Source: Billgrantia desiderata (GTDB lineage: Bacteria > Pseudomonadota > Gammaproteobacteria > Pseudomonadales > Halomonadaceae). From it: 64,000 nt of DNA. The stretch lies in the NCBI GenBank assembly GCA_011742915.1, contig JAAQTN010000003.1, forward strand, positions 1 to 64,000, written 5' to 3'. The translations under genes were made by a program, and so were the position numbers. Positions 45,366 through 53,391 of this stretch are shown piece by piece (positions within the stretch are counted from its first letter, which is position 1; every line of letters begins with the position of its first letter). Under the pieces are notes generated by a model, which was not told the DNA's origin, ran no database searches, and saw only the letters and a list, made by a program, of their open reading frames with translations.

Positions 45366-45812
45366 ATGTCCACCATCTCGTACTCCAATGCGCCAGCCGA
45401 CACGGCCGCAGCGCCGCTCGATACGCGAGGCCGGGCTCTGGCCGCCGTCGTCTACGTGCTCTATCTGGGCAGCATCATGGCGGTGGTCACCGCACCCATC
45501 GGCGTGCTGCTCGCCCACCTTCGCCGTCGCCGCAATGCGGAATGGGTGGAAAGCCACCTGCTGTTCCAGATCCGTACCTTCTGGCTGGGTGCCCTGGCCG
45601 GTGGGGCGGTGCTGGCCGCCTGGTACCTGCTGGGCCTGATCGGCGCACCCTCCTGGGCTTCCTGGGTGCTGGGCTACGGTTTCTTCACCGCCTGCCTGGC
45701 CTGGACCATCGGTCGCAGCGGCGTGGGGATCAACCGCCTGCTGAACGACCGCGCTATCGATGACCCGCGCAGCCTGCTGTTCGGCGGCGCCAAGGTGTCA
45801 CTGGAAGACTGA
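45366..45812 (+). CDS. Unknown 148-residue membrane protein, norEF block
   Basis: I do not recognise a named family, though it resembles small DUF4870-type membrane proteins. Three hydrophobic segments are visible (about 30-50, 73-95 and 100-118), separated by a basic loop LAHLRRRRNAEW. The start at 45366 has a GGGAGGGAG site. It is the first gene of a four-gene block ending in norE and norF, behind an FNR/DNR-like box, so a role in NO reductase assembly or protection is suggested by context only. Confidence 0.75.
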   Translation: MSTISYSNAPADTAAAPLDTRGRALAAVVYVLYLGSIMAVVTAPIGVLLAHLRRRRNAEWVESHLLFQIRTFWLGALAGGAVLAAWYLLGLIGAPSWASWVLGYGFFTACLAWTIGRSGVGINRLLNDRAIDDPRSLLFGGAKVSLED

Positions 45813-45827
45813 TTGGGGAGCTCGCCG

Positions 45828-46391
45828 ATGACTACCGCCACCTCGCCCCTGCGCCTGGCGCCGACACGTTCCGCTGCCGTCACCGGCCTGGCTTGGGGCT
45901 TCATTGCGTTCTCCACGCTGACCGTGGCGCTGCTCACCCTGCCGCTACTGCCTGGCGAAGCGCTGATCGCCTCGCTGGGCGTCGAAACCGGCAGCGGTGG
46001 GCTCACCGGCGGGGTGGCCTGGCTGATCGAGCGCAGCAATACCGTGACCGGCCTACTGATGGTGGGCGCCGCCGTGACCCTGGTGCTCTCCGTGGCGCTG
46101 CTGCTGCGCCGCCGCTGGGCGCGACCGGCGTTCCTCGGCCTGATGGCGGCCGGCTTCGTCGGCGTGCTGGGCGGCGCCGCCCTGACCCCGCTGACCTTCG
46201 GCTTCATGGCCGATGCGGCCGGCGAAATGGCCCGCTATGAGGATGCTGTAGCGGGTCTGATCGGCGCCCTTTCGGTGTTGATCATGGTGGCCACCGCGCT
46301 GGTGGTGCTGTTCGCCTGGGCCGGCTGGAAGCTCACTACGCCGGCGGTGCGCGCCGAATTCGAGCGCACGCCCGTCGCCACGGAGCGCTAA
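45828..46391 (+). CDS. Unknown 187-residue membrane protein, norEF block
   Basis: Four hydrophobic segments (about 17-40, 72-95, 102-122 and 140-165) with short loops; no conserved His or Cys pattern for heme or metal is visible. The start MTTATSPLRL at 45828 follows GGGGAG by 8 bases and lies 15 bases after the preceding gene. Its stop codon touches the GTG start of norE, so translation is probably coupled. The function is unknown; association with norEF suggests NO respiration. Confidence 0.75.
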   Translation: MTTATSPLRLAPTRSAAVTGLAWGFIAFSTLTVALLTLPLLPGEALIASLGVETGSGGLTGGVAWLIERSNTVTGLLMVGAAVTLVLSVALLLRRRWARPAFLGLMAAGFVGVLGGAALTPLTFGFMADAAGEMARYEDAVAGLIGALSVLIMVATALVVLFAWAGWKLTTPAVRAEFERTPVATER

Positions 46392-46982
46392 GTGGCGGAT
46401 CGTCACGAGCTGTCTCAGCCGCGGCCGCTGCCCAACCCTGGCTGGGGACCGCTGGCGGCGCTGCCCGGCAATCCGCTGATGTGGGTGCTGATCCTCAGCG
46501 AGATCGTGGTGTTCGCCGCCTTCTTCGGTCTGTTCGCCTGGCTGCGGGCCGGCGAGCGCGAGGTCTTCGACGCCTCCCAGCAGTTGCTCGATCCGATGAC
46601 CGGTGGCATCAACACCATGGTGCTGCTGACCAGCGGGCTGTTCGCCGCCCTGGCGGTGCAGTCGATCGGCCGCGGCGACAGACACCGCTGCCGCCAGTGG
46701 CTGGGAGCGGCCTTCGCCCTGGGCGTGGTGTTCTGCGTGGTCAAGGTAGTGGAGTATGCCGACAAGCTCGGCCAGGGGCTCGCGCCCGAGACCAACACCT
46801 TCTTCACCTTCTACTACCTGCTGACCGGCTTCCACTTCGCCCACGTGCTGTTCGGCCTGGGGCTGATCGCCCTGGTGGCCTGGCGCATCTCCCATGACAA
46901 CGTGGAAACCGCCGCCGCCTTCTGGCACATGGTCGATCTGATCTGGATCCTGCTCTACCCGATCATCTACCTGCTGAGGTGA
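46392..46982 (+). CDS. norE: NorE, cytochrome oxidase subunit III-like protein
   Basis: 196-residue, five-TM protein of the heme-copper oxidase subunit III family. Motifs: MWVLILSEIVVFAAFFG near the N-terminus, YYLLTGFHFAHVLFGL and FWHMVDLIWILLYPIIYL at the C-terminus. NorE is needed for full NO reductase activity in several denitrifiers but is not in the purified enzyme. GTG start directly after the previous stop. A subunit of an unseen oxidase is the alternative, but norF follows. Confidence 0.88.
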   Translation: MADRHELSQPRPLPNPGWGPLAALPGNPLMWVLILSEIVVFAAFFGLFAWLRAGEREVFDASQQLLDPMTGGINTMVLLTSGLFAALAVQSIGRGDRHRCRQWLGAAFALGVVFCVVKVVEYADKLGQGLAPETNTFFTFYYLLTGFHFAHVLFGLGLIALVAWRISHDNVETAAAFWHMVDLIWILLYPIIYLLR

Positions 46983-46986
46983 GCCC

Positions 46987-47298
46987 ATGCGCGCCATGCA
47001 AGACGCCTTTCGCGATGCCGCCACCCGCCGGCTGCTGATTACCTGGGCGGTGCTGATGGGGCTGACGCTGGTTACCATGCTCTCCGCACAGTTGGGCGGC
47101 GATGCCCGCCTGGCCGCCCTGCCGTTGTGGTCGGCGGGCCTGCTGCTGGCCACCACCTTCTTCAAGGTGCACCGGGTGCTGATGGTGTACCTGGGCCTGG
47201 CCGACGCTTCGCCGGCCTGGCGCGGCGCCTTCGTCGGGCTGGTGCTGGCCACCCTGGCGCTGGTGGCATCCGGCTATCTTGTCGCCCAGTTAGCCTAA
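46987..47298 (+). CDS. norF: NorF, subunit IV-like membrane protein
   Basis: 103-residue, three-TM protein of the NorF/subunit IV type: LLITWAVLMGLTLVTML, a central FFKVHRVLMVYLGL, and a C-terminal hydrophobic helix. It follows norE by four bases and ends at a bidirectional terminator. NorE and NorF act together in NO reductase function in Paracoccus-like denitrifiers. Confidence 0.8.
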   Translation: MRAMQDAFRDAATRRLLITWAVLMGLTLVTMLSAQLGGDARLAALPLWSAGLLLATTFFKVHRVLMVYLGLADASPAWRGAFVGLVLATLALVASGYLVAQLA

Positions 47299-47323
47299 CC
47301 ATCGTCCTCGAGAGAAGTGAACG

Positions 47324-47358
47324 AAACGGCGCCGCTATCGGGGATAGCGGCGCCGTTT
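47324..47358. terminator. Bidirectional terminator between norF and norD operons
   Basis: A perfect 15-bp stem (arms AAACGGCGCCGCTAT and its complement) with loop CGGGG lies between convergent genes. The arms give TTT or AAA at both ends, so it can work in both directions. Confidence 0.85.
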
Positions 47359-47378
47359 GCGTGGTAGTGACGGCGGGG

Positions 47379-47585
47379 TCAGTAGGTGGGAGGAGGTGGT
47401 CCTACCCCAGCCCACTCGGCCAGCCGCCGGCCCAGGCGGATCAGGCCGTAGACGGCGAAGGGAGCAACGAACATCATCAGGATGCCCCAGTCCTGGGTGT
47501 TGATCACCCAGGCCAGCGGGGTGATCACCGCAAAGGCGGCCAGCAGACCAAGGCACAGGGCAATGGCGGGACGGTTTACTGTCAT
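47379..47585 (-). CDS. Small two-TM protein after norD
   Basis: A 68-residue protein from MTVNRPAIAL; GGGGGAG lies 5-11 bases upstream of this ATG (a GTG two codons earlier falls in that site). Two hydrophobic segments (about 7-28 and 31-52) end in a proline-rich tail GVGPPPPTY. It is 11 bases after norD and probably the last gene of norCBQD. I know no function. Confidence 0.7.
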   Translation of the reverse strand: MTVNRPAIALCLGLLAAFAVITPLAWVINTQDWGILMMFVAPFAVYGLIRLGRRLAEWAGVGPPPPTY

Positions 47586-47596
47586 CTTCACTCCCC

Positions 47597-49534
47597 CTAG
47601 TTACCTATGATTTGACGGTAGATACCCGGCAGCGCCAGCGACAGGTGCTCCGGCCGGTTGACGATGGCATAGCTGCCGCGACCGAACAGGTGCGACACGT
47701 ACTGGTGCGCCTCGCTGTCGATGGTCACGCCGAACACGCGCACCTCGTGCTGGCGCGCCTCGAGCACCGCCCGGCGGGTGTCCTCGATGCCGTAGCGGCC
47801 CTCGTAGTAGTCGGTGTCGTTGGGCTTGCCGTCGGTGAGCAGCAGCAGCAGCCGGTGCCGGTTGGGCCGTTCGGAGAGCTCCTTGGTCACGTGTCGGATC
47901 GCCGGCCCCATGCGGGTGTAGTGGCCGGGCTTGAGCGCCGAGATGCGTCTTGCCACCCGTTCGTTCATGGCCTCGTCGAAGGTCTTGAGCGTGTTGACCC
48001 ACACCTTCTGGCGCCGATGCGAGGTGAAGCAGTGGATGCTGTAGTCGTCGCCGCAGCCGGCCAGGCCGTGGCCCAGCACCAGCAGCGCCTCCTTGGCTAC
48101 GTCGAGCACCCGGCGATCCTCCAGCCAGGCGTCGGTGGAGAGCGAGACGTCGACCAGGATCGACACCGCCAGGTCGCGGGCCTGCTGGCGGGTGGCCTGA
48201 TAGAGCCGGTCGCTGGACTCGCCGGTGGCGGCCAGGTCGCAGCGCGAGCGGATCACCGCGTCCATGTCGAGCTCGGTGCCGTCGTACTGGCCGCGCAGGG
48301 TCTCGCGGCGCGGTCGCAGCGCCTCGAACTCTCGGCGTACGCGGCGAATGCGCCGCTGGGTAGCGGCATCGGGCTGCCACTGCTCGCCCTCTTCGCTGGC
48401 AAGCTCGGTGTGTACCAGGCAGTGTTCGGGCAGATAGATTTGCTTGCGGTAGTTCCACTCGGGGTAGGTGTGCTTGCCGCGCAGGCGCTCGCCCAGCGCC
48501 TCGTCCGGCGGCAGGTCGAGGTCGACCTTGATGCGCGTCGCCGCCCGCTGCTTGTGCGGGCTGAGGATGATCTCCTCCATCTGCTCGGCGGCGCGCTTGG
48601 CTTCCTCGTCCTCGTTGTCCTCGACCAGGCGGTTGAGGTTCACCATCTCGGTCCAGGAGAGCATCTTCTCGAAGCGGTTGGCGATCAGCGGATCGTCGCG
48701 CTCGGTCTGGTCCTGGCGCTTGCGCTCGGCCTTGCGCTTGCCGTCGCTCACCGTCTGGGCGCTGTTGGTCTCGCCCTCTTCGGGGTCGTCCCTGCTCTCG
48801 TCGCGGCCCGCTCCGGTCCCCAGAGTGACCACCTGGCCCCACAGCGGCACCGGCAGCGGCGGACGATAACCGCGCGGCGCGCCGATGCCGTCGAGCGACA
48901 GCTCGGGCCGCATCACGGCGTGGTGCAGGGCCGCGGCCCAGCCTTCCAGCTCCCGCGCTTCGCCGAGCAGCACGCGCAGGGTCTGCTCCAGCGCCAGCTC
49001 CATGGTCGGCAGGCGCTTGCGGGCCGGGCGCACCAGCAGCAGTGCCTGGCACAGCCGGCGATAGCGCTCGGCCAGCCCGGGGAAGCGTTCGAACGCGGCG
49101 TCGCGGGCGCGCACCGCCTCGCGCAGGCGAGCCAGGTCGGCGCGCAGCGGGTCGCGCTGCGGTTCGGGCTCACGCGCGACGGCCAAGTAGGCCACCAGCC
49201 AGAAGTAGAGATCGCGATTGAGCCCGGCATCGGGAAACAGATCGATCTGCGGCGGCAGCAGCAGGTTCTCCTCGTCGCGCCGGGCCTGGTCGATGGCCTC
49301 GTCGTCGAAGCCTAGCCGCTGACGCAGCGACAGGCGGTGATTGGAGCTGCGCGCGATGATGGCGGCGACTTCAACGCCCGCCTCGCCGCCGCTGGCGCGG
49401 AAGAACACGCCGAGCACGTGACGCATCCGCTCCATGGTGACGGCCGCCTCTGGATAGCGCTGATAGCTGGCCGCACTGGAGGCCCAGCGATGCCAGTGGC
49501 GACCGACGAACTCTTCGAGCTCGAGAAATTGCAT
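47597..49534 (-). CDS. norD: NorD, von Willebrand A-domain activator of NO reductase
   Basis: 645 residues. The C-terminal vWA domain (about 445-640) has the MIDAS pattern DVSLSTDAW and LTDGKPNDTDYYEGRYGIEDT split around the metal site. The middle is long, charged and low-complexity (many Arg, Glu, Asp). NorD works with the AAA+ protein NorQ to activate NorCB, probably by metal insertion. AGGAGG precedes the start. It lies 67 bases after norQ. Confidence 0.93.
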   Translation of the reverse strand: MQFLELEEFVGRHWHRWASSAASYQRYPEAAVTMERMRHVLGVFFRASGGEAGVEVAAIIARSSNHRLSLRQRLGFDDEAIDQARRDEENLLLPPQIDLFPDAGLNRDLYFWLVAYLAVAREPEPQRDPLRADLARLREAVRARDAAFERFPGLAERYRRLCQALLLVRPARKRLPTMELALEQTLRVLLGEARELEGWAAALHHAVMRPELSLDGIGAPRGYRPPLPVPLWGQVVTLGTGAGRDESRDDPEEGETNSAQTVSDGKRKAERKRQDQTERDDPLIANRFEKMLSWTEMVNLNRLVEDNEDEEAKRAAEQMEEIILSPHKQRAATRIKVDLDLPPDEALGERLRGKHTYPEWNYRKQIYLPEHCLVHTELASEEGEQWQPDAATQRRIRRVRREFEALRPRRETLRGQYDGTELDMDAVIRSRCDLAATGESSDRLYQATRQQARDLAVSILVDVSLSTDAWLEDRRVLDVAKEALLVLGHGLAGCGDDYSIHCFTSHRRQKVWVNTLKTFDEAMNERVARRISALKPGHYTRMGPAIRHVTKELSERPNRHRLLLLLTDGKPNDTDYYEGRYGIEDTRRAVLEARQHEVRVFGVTIDSEAHQYVSHLFGRGSYAIVNRPEHLSLALPGIYRQIIGN

Positions 49535-49601
49535 GAGCGACCTCCTGATCGCAAGGCGCTAACCGGCGCTGTAGTTCTGGGGCTGATTCGCTGTGGAATA
49601 T

Positions 49602-50420
49602 TCAGCCGAAAGTGGCGCGAATCGACTCGATCAACCCTTCCTGCACGTCCAGATCGTCCGAGAGCGGCTCGACCAGGGTGGCGCGGGTGGCCTCGAGAAT
49701 CGGCATGCCGGCGTTGATCAGGGTGGCGCAGTAAACCAGCAGGCGGGTGGAGACCCCCTCTTCCAGGTCCTGGCCCTTGAGCTCGCGCAGGCGCCCGGCC
49801 AGGTTGACCAGTGCGGCGCAGCGCTCATGGGAGAGACCGCTCTCACGGGCGACGATGTCGCACTCTACCCGCGGCGGCGGGAAGTCGAACGACATCGCCA
49901 CGAAGCGCTGACGGGTGCTCGGCTTAAGTGACTTGAGAATGTGCTGATAGCCGGGGTTGTAGGAGACCACCAGCATGAAATCGTCCGGCGCCTCGAGCAG
50001 CTCGCCGGTGCGTTCCAGCGGCAGCAATCGACGGTCGTCGGTAAGGGGGTGCAGCACCACGGTGACGTCCTTGCGGGCTTCCACCACCTCGTCGAGATAG
50101 CAGATGCCGCCCTCGCGCACGGCGCGGGTCAGCGGGCCGTCGACCCAGCGAGTCTCGCCGCCCTGCAGCAGGTAGCGGCCGGTGAGGTCGGCGGCAGTGA
50201 GGTCATCGTGACAGGAAACGGTGAACAGCGGACGGCCCAGCTTGGCCGCCATGTGGCTGACGAAGCGGGTCTTGCCGCAGCCGGTCGGCCCCTTGAGCAG
50301 CAGCGGCAGGCGCTGCCGGTACGCCTGCTCGAACAGCGCGCACTCGTTGCCGACCGGTTCGTAGTAGGGCAGCTCGCGCGCGAAGGCGGCAGCGGCGTTG
50401 GTGGCAATAGCGGTATGCAT
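49602..50420 (-). CDS. norQ: NorQ, MoxR-type AAA+ ATPase
   Basis: 272-residue AAA+ protein (CbbQ/NirQ/NorQ group) needed to activate NO reductase. Walker A GPTGCGKTRFV (about 43-53) and Walker B GICYLDEVVEARKD are intact, followed by VVSYNPGYQHILKSLKPSTRQRF. The start MHTAIATNAA at 50420 is chosen for GGGGAGG upstream; the open frame further 5' runs back through the hairpin after norB. Confidence 0.94.
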   Translation of the reverse strand: MHTAIATNAAAAFARELPYYEPVGNECALFEQAYRQRLPLLLKGPTGCGKTRFVSHMAAKLGRPLFTVSCHDDLTAADLTGRYLLQGGETRWVDGPLTRAVREGGICYLDEVVEARKDVTVVLHPLTDDRRLLPLERTGELLEAPDDFMLVVSYNPGYQHILKSLKPSTRQRFVAMSFDFPPPRVECDIVARESGLSHERCAALVNLAGRLRELKGQDLEEGVSTRLLVYCATLINAGMPILEATRATLVEPLSDDLDVQEGLIESIRATFG

Positions 50421-50463
50421 GGCGAAACCTCCCCAAGAAAGAAGAGCCGGGAGAGAAGAGGAC

Positions 50464-50481
50464 GGGGCGGCATGCCGCCCC
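50464..50481 (-). terminator. Hairpin between norB and norQ
   Basis: GGGGCGGC-AT-GCCGCCCC is a perfect 8-bp stem 10 bases after the norB stop. It lacks a T-run on the minus strand, so it may only reduce readthrough. It would let the enzyme genes norCB be expressed above the activator genes norQD. Confidence 0.45.
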
Positions 50482-50490
50482 GCCCCTGGC

Positions 50491-51843
50491 TCACTCGGTA
50501 GCGACGATGGAGGGCTGCTTGACGTGTGCACCTACCTGCTCACGCGCCGGCCCGAACACCGCGTAGAAGAACATGGCGGCGGCAATGGCAACGAAGATGC
50601 CGGTGCCGAAGCGCATCACGTAGAACAGCTCGAGCTGTGCCTGTACCTGCATGAAGTTCATGCCCAGCACCCGCTGCAGGTGGGTCTGTACCACACCGGC
50701 GAAGGTCAGGGTGAAGGTCATGAACCACATGGCCGAGGTCATGATCCAGAACGCCCACATGTTGAGCACCTGGTTGTAGGGCTGCACGCGGCGCAGCTGC
50801 GGCATGGCGTAGGTGATGATACCCATCACCAGCATCACGTAGGCGCCGTAGAAGGCCAGATGGCCGTGGGCCGCAGTGATCTGAGTACCGTGGGTGTAGT
50901 AGTTGATCCACGACAGGGTGTGCATGAAGCCCCACACGCCGGCGCCGAAGAAGGCCACGGCAGCACAGCCCAGGGTCCACAGCATGGCGGCCTTGTTGGG
51001 GTGGTTGCGGCTGCCCTTCCAGAACATGTAGAAGGCGAACACCACCATGGCGAAGAACGGGATCACCTCCAGGGTGGAGAAGATGCTGCCGATCGGCTGC
51101 CAGTAGCCGGGGGTGCCGATCCAGTAGTAGTGGTGACCGGTGCCCAGCAGGCCGGAGAACAGCGCCAGGCCGACGATGACGTAGAGCCACTTCTCGATGA
51201 TCTCACGGTCCACGCCGGTCATCTTGATCAGCAGGTAGCCGAGCAGCGAGGCCATGATCAGCTCCCACACGCCTTCCACCCAGATGTGCACGATCCACCA
51301 CCACCACAGCTTGTCCAGCGCCAGGTTGTCGGGGTTGTAGAAGGCGAACAGCCAGAACACCGCGGCCAGCCACAGGCCCAGCATCAGCACCATGTTGATG
51401 GCGGTCTTGCGGCCCTTGAGCATGGTCATGCTGGTGTTGAACAGGAACATCAGGAACGAGACGGTGATCATCAGCTTCGACCACAGCGGCTGCTCGAGGT
51501 AGTGACGCCCCTCGTGGATACCGAACTGGTAGCTGATCAGCGCGCCGGCGCCGGCAATGGCGAACAGCAACAGCTGGAAGTAGGCCAGCTTGGGGCTGTA
51601 GATCTCGTTCTCCGCCTCTTCCGGCATCAGGTAGTAGGTGCTACCCATGAAGCCGATCAAGAGCCACACGATCAAGAGGTTGGTATGGCTGGTACGGGTG
51701 ATGTTGAAGGGCATCGCCTCGGACATGAAGTGCGGCCACACGTAGGCTGCCGCTGCCGCCAGTCCGAAGACGATCTGTAGAGCGAATAGTGCCATTGCCA
51801 GCATGAAGAACGGCAAGGCCACCTTCTGCGTTTCGTATTTCAT
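50491..51843 (-). CDS. norB: Nitric oxide reductase subunit B (cNOR)
   Basis: Catalytic subunit that reduces 2 NO to N2O at a heme b3-FeB site. 450 residues, 12 TM, the short cytochrome-c-dependent type rather than quinol-dependent. His ligands are visible in ITRTSHTNLLIVW (heme b), VHIWVEGVWE (FeB His and Glu), LLGTGHHYYWIG (two FeB His) and AAHGHLAFYGAYV (hemes). AAGGAG precedes the start; norC is 30 bases upstream. Confidence 0.97.
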   Translation of the reverse strand: MKYETQKVALPFFMLAMALFALQIVFGLAAAAAYVWPHFMSEAMPFNITRTSHTNLLIVWLLIGFMGSTYYLMPEEAENEIYSPKLAYFQLLLFAIAGAGALISYQFGIHEGRHYLEQPLWSKLMITVSFLMFLFNTSMTMLKGRKTAINMVLMLGLWLAAVFWLFAFYNPDNLALDKLWWWWIVHIWVEGVWELIMASLLGYLLIKMTGVDREIIEKWLYVIVGLALFSGLLGTGHHYYWIGTPGYWQPIGSIFSTLEVIPFFAMVVFAFYMFWKGSRNHPNKAAMLWTLGCAAVAFFGAGVWGFMHTLSWINYYTHGTQITAAHGHLAFYGAYVMLVMGIITYAMPQLRRVQPYNQVLNMWAFWIMTSAMWFMTFTLTFAGVVQTHLQRVLGMNFMQVQAQLELFYVMRFGTGIFVAIAAAMFFYAVFGPAREQVGAHVKQPSIVATE

Positions 51844-51873
51844 GGTGCGACTCCTTGGTTCCTGGAAGGGGGA

Positions 51874-52320
51874 TCAGCCCGCCGGGTGCGGCGGCCAGCC
51901 CTGGGTGTCGATGGAATCGGTCCACTCCAGGAAATCGATCAACGCCCGCATCTCTTCGTCGTTGATGTCGTGAGCCGGCATCTGGCGACGTCCCGGGGCA
52001 CCGGTGGGCTGGGCGTTCATCCATGCCGTCAGCGCCATGCGGGCCCCTTCGGGGTTGTCGCGTCCGCCGAAGCGGGTCCAGACGTTGCCGATCTCAGGCG
52101 CGAAATAGGAGCCTTCGCCGAGAATGGTATGGCAGTTGATGCAGTTGTGCTCTTCCCAAACGTGCTTGCCCAGGCGCACGGAGTCCGACATGGGCTGGGT
52201 CGAGGTGTTGACGATGTAGAAATGGCTGTGAGCCGTCAGTGCGGCGAACAGCAGGAAAAAGAATAGCGAGCCGCCGTAGAAGATATTACGGGCCGCCGCC
52301 TTGGTGAGGCCTTCGGTCAT
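51874..52320 (-). CDS. norC: Nitric oxide reductase subunit C
   Basis: Membrane-anchored cytochrome c that passes electrons to NorB. 148 residues from MTEGLTKAAA: one N-terminal TM (about 13-32), heme motif CINCH (Cys60, Cys63, His64) and distal Met in RRQMPAHDI. First gene of norCBQD, with a perfect DNR-type box 121-134 bases upstream of the ATG. Confidence 0.96.
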   Translation of the reverse strand: MTEGLTKAAARNIFYGGSLFFFLLFAALTAHSHFYIVNTSTQPMSDSVRLGKHVWEEHNCINCHTILGEGSYFAPEIGNVWTRFGGRDNPEGARMALTAWMNAQPTGAPGRRQMPAHDINDEEMRALIDFLEWTDSIDTQGWPPHPAG

Positions 52321-52440
52321 GGGCCTTTCCCCCCTCGCTGGTGACACTTCAGGGACCTGCGACCGAAGTCGGCGAGCCCCACCCCTAAAACAAGCATCTA
52401 TAATGCATCTTAAGAGTAACGCCACGAGTCAGAGGCGGCA

Positions 52441-52454
52441 TTGACCTTCGTCAA
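52441..52454. promoter_or_regulatory. Perfect FNR/DNR-type box upstream of norC
   Basis: TTGACCTTCGTCAA is a perfect palindromic match to TTGAYNNNNRTCAA, centred about 127 bases before the norC start. On the minus strand TAAGAT (52408-52413) downstream of it could serve as the -10. Confidence 0.8.
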
Positions 52455-52552
52455 ATCGGCGGTGATGAACGGCAGCGGCAGAGAGAGAACGGGGCTTTCA
52501 GAGAGCGGTGGAATGTCGCACGGCGGGCCGCTGGGGCCCGCCCGTCAGTCGT

Positions 52553-52876
52553 TTACCGCCTGTTATCGGTGATGTCCTCGATCCAGGTCAATGCCGCCAC
52601 CCCCGCCGGCAGCCCCAGGGTGGGAATGGCCAGCATGGCCACCTGCTTCAGGGCCTCCGGCTCGATGCCTTCGTCCATGGCACGCCGCATATGCGAATGC
52701 ACGGCACCTTCCGAGCCGCCGCCCACCGCCAGCGCCAGCTTGACCAGGCGCCGCGTGCGGTCGTCCAGCGGCCCCGCCTCGGCACATGCCTTGCCCAGCG
52801 AAGCGAAGGCGCGCCACACCTCGGGATAGTCGTCGGCCACCTTGCCGGCACCGGAAGGAAGATCTTGATTGGCCAT
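52553..52876 (-). CDS. Carboxymuconolactone decarboxylase-family protein without redox Cys
   Basis: A 107-residue all-alpha protein of the CMD/AhpD superfamily (DDRTRRLVKLALAVGGGSEG and a C-terminal ALKQVAMLAIPTLGLPAG). The CxxC redox pair of AhpD is missing: the equivalent segment is GGGSEGAVHSHMRRA, where only the His residues remain. It lies between norC and the SirB2-like gene on the same strand. Role unknown; a peroxidase function of AhpD type is unlikely. Confidence 0.8.
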   Translation of the reverse strand: MANQDLPSGAGKVADDYPEVWRAFASLGKACAEAGPLDDRTRRLVKLALAVGGGSEGAVHSHMRRAMDEGIEPEALKQVAMLAIPTLGLPAGVAALTWIEDITDNRR

Positions 52877-52908
52877 GTGGTTTTCCTCGTCTTGTCGTGA
52901 ATGTCTCG

Positions 52909-52932
52909 GCAGGCTTCAGTATAGAAGCCTGC
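52909..52932. terminator. Hairpin between SirB2-like and CMD genes
   Basis: GCAGGCTTC-AGTATA-GAAGCCTGC is a perfect 9-bp stem, 22 bases after the SirB2-like stop and upstream of the CMD start. There is no T-run on the minus strand, so it may be an attenuator rather than a full terminator. Confidence 0.5.
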
Positions 52933-52954
52933 TCCGTCCGGGAAAGCGCCCGTC

Positions 52955-53347
52955 TCAGAGAGGGAGGAAGAACCAGGGATCCTTGGTCATGGCCGTGCCC
53001 ATGATGTAAACGAACACCACGATTGCGGCCAGCGCTGCCAGCCCCCGCGTCATCGGCGTACGCCCGCGCTTGATCGCCACGGTGCCGAGCAGGATGTAGC
53101 CGAGCAGCCCCAGCAGCTTGGCGGCCAGCCACGGATGCTGGTGTGGCCACATCGAGAGCATGGTCATCAGCGTGATCCCCAGCAGCAGCAGCAGGGTGTC
53201 GTTGACGTGGGGCAGTATCCTCACCCAGCGCCGCTGCAGCAGGGAAACCTCGCGCACCGACCACCAGGCGCGCACGATGAAGAAGGTGATACTGAGCACT
53301 GCGGTAGTCATGTGCAGATGCTTGATCAGCGAGTAGTACTCGATCAT
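52955..53347 (-). CDS. SirB2-family membrane protein
   Basis: 130 residues with four hydrophobic segments and the SirB2 pattern: YYSLIKHLHMTTAVLSITFF, then RWVRILPHVNDTLLLLLG, then WLAAKLLGLLGYILLG. The conserved His residues (KHLHM, LPHVND) could bind heme or copper. Such genes often lie in denitrification or heme-protein clusters, but no reaction is established. It follows nnrS by 44 bases, so it is probably co-transcribed. Confidence 0.82.
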   Translation of the reverse strand: MIEYYSLIKHLHMTTAVLSITFFIVRAWWSVREVSLLQRRWVRILPHVNDTLLLLLGITLMTMLSMWPHQHPWLAAKLLGLLGYILLGTVAIKRGRTPMTRGLAALAAIVVFVYIMGTAMTKDPWFFLPL

Positions 53348-53391
53348 CGACTGGCTCCGTCCCTAGCTGTTGCCCGTTCGCCCCGGGCCGC

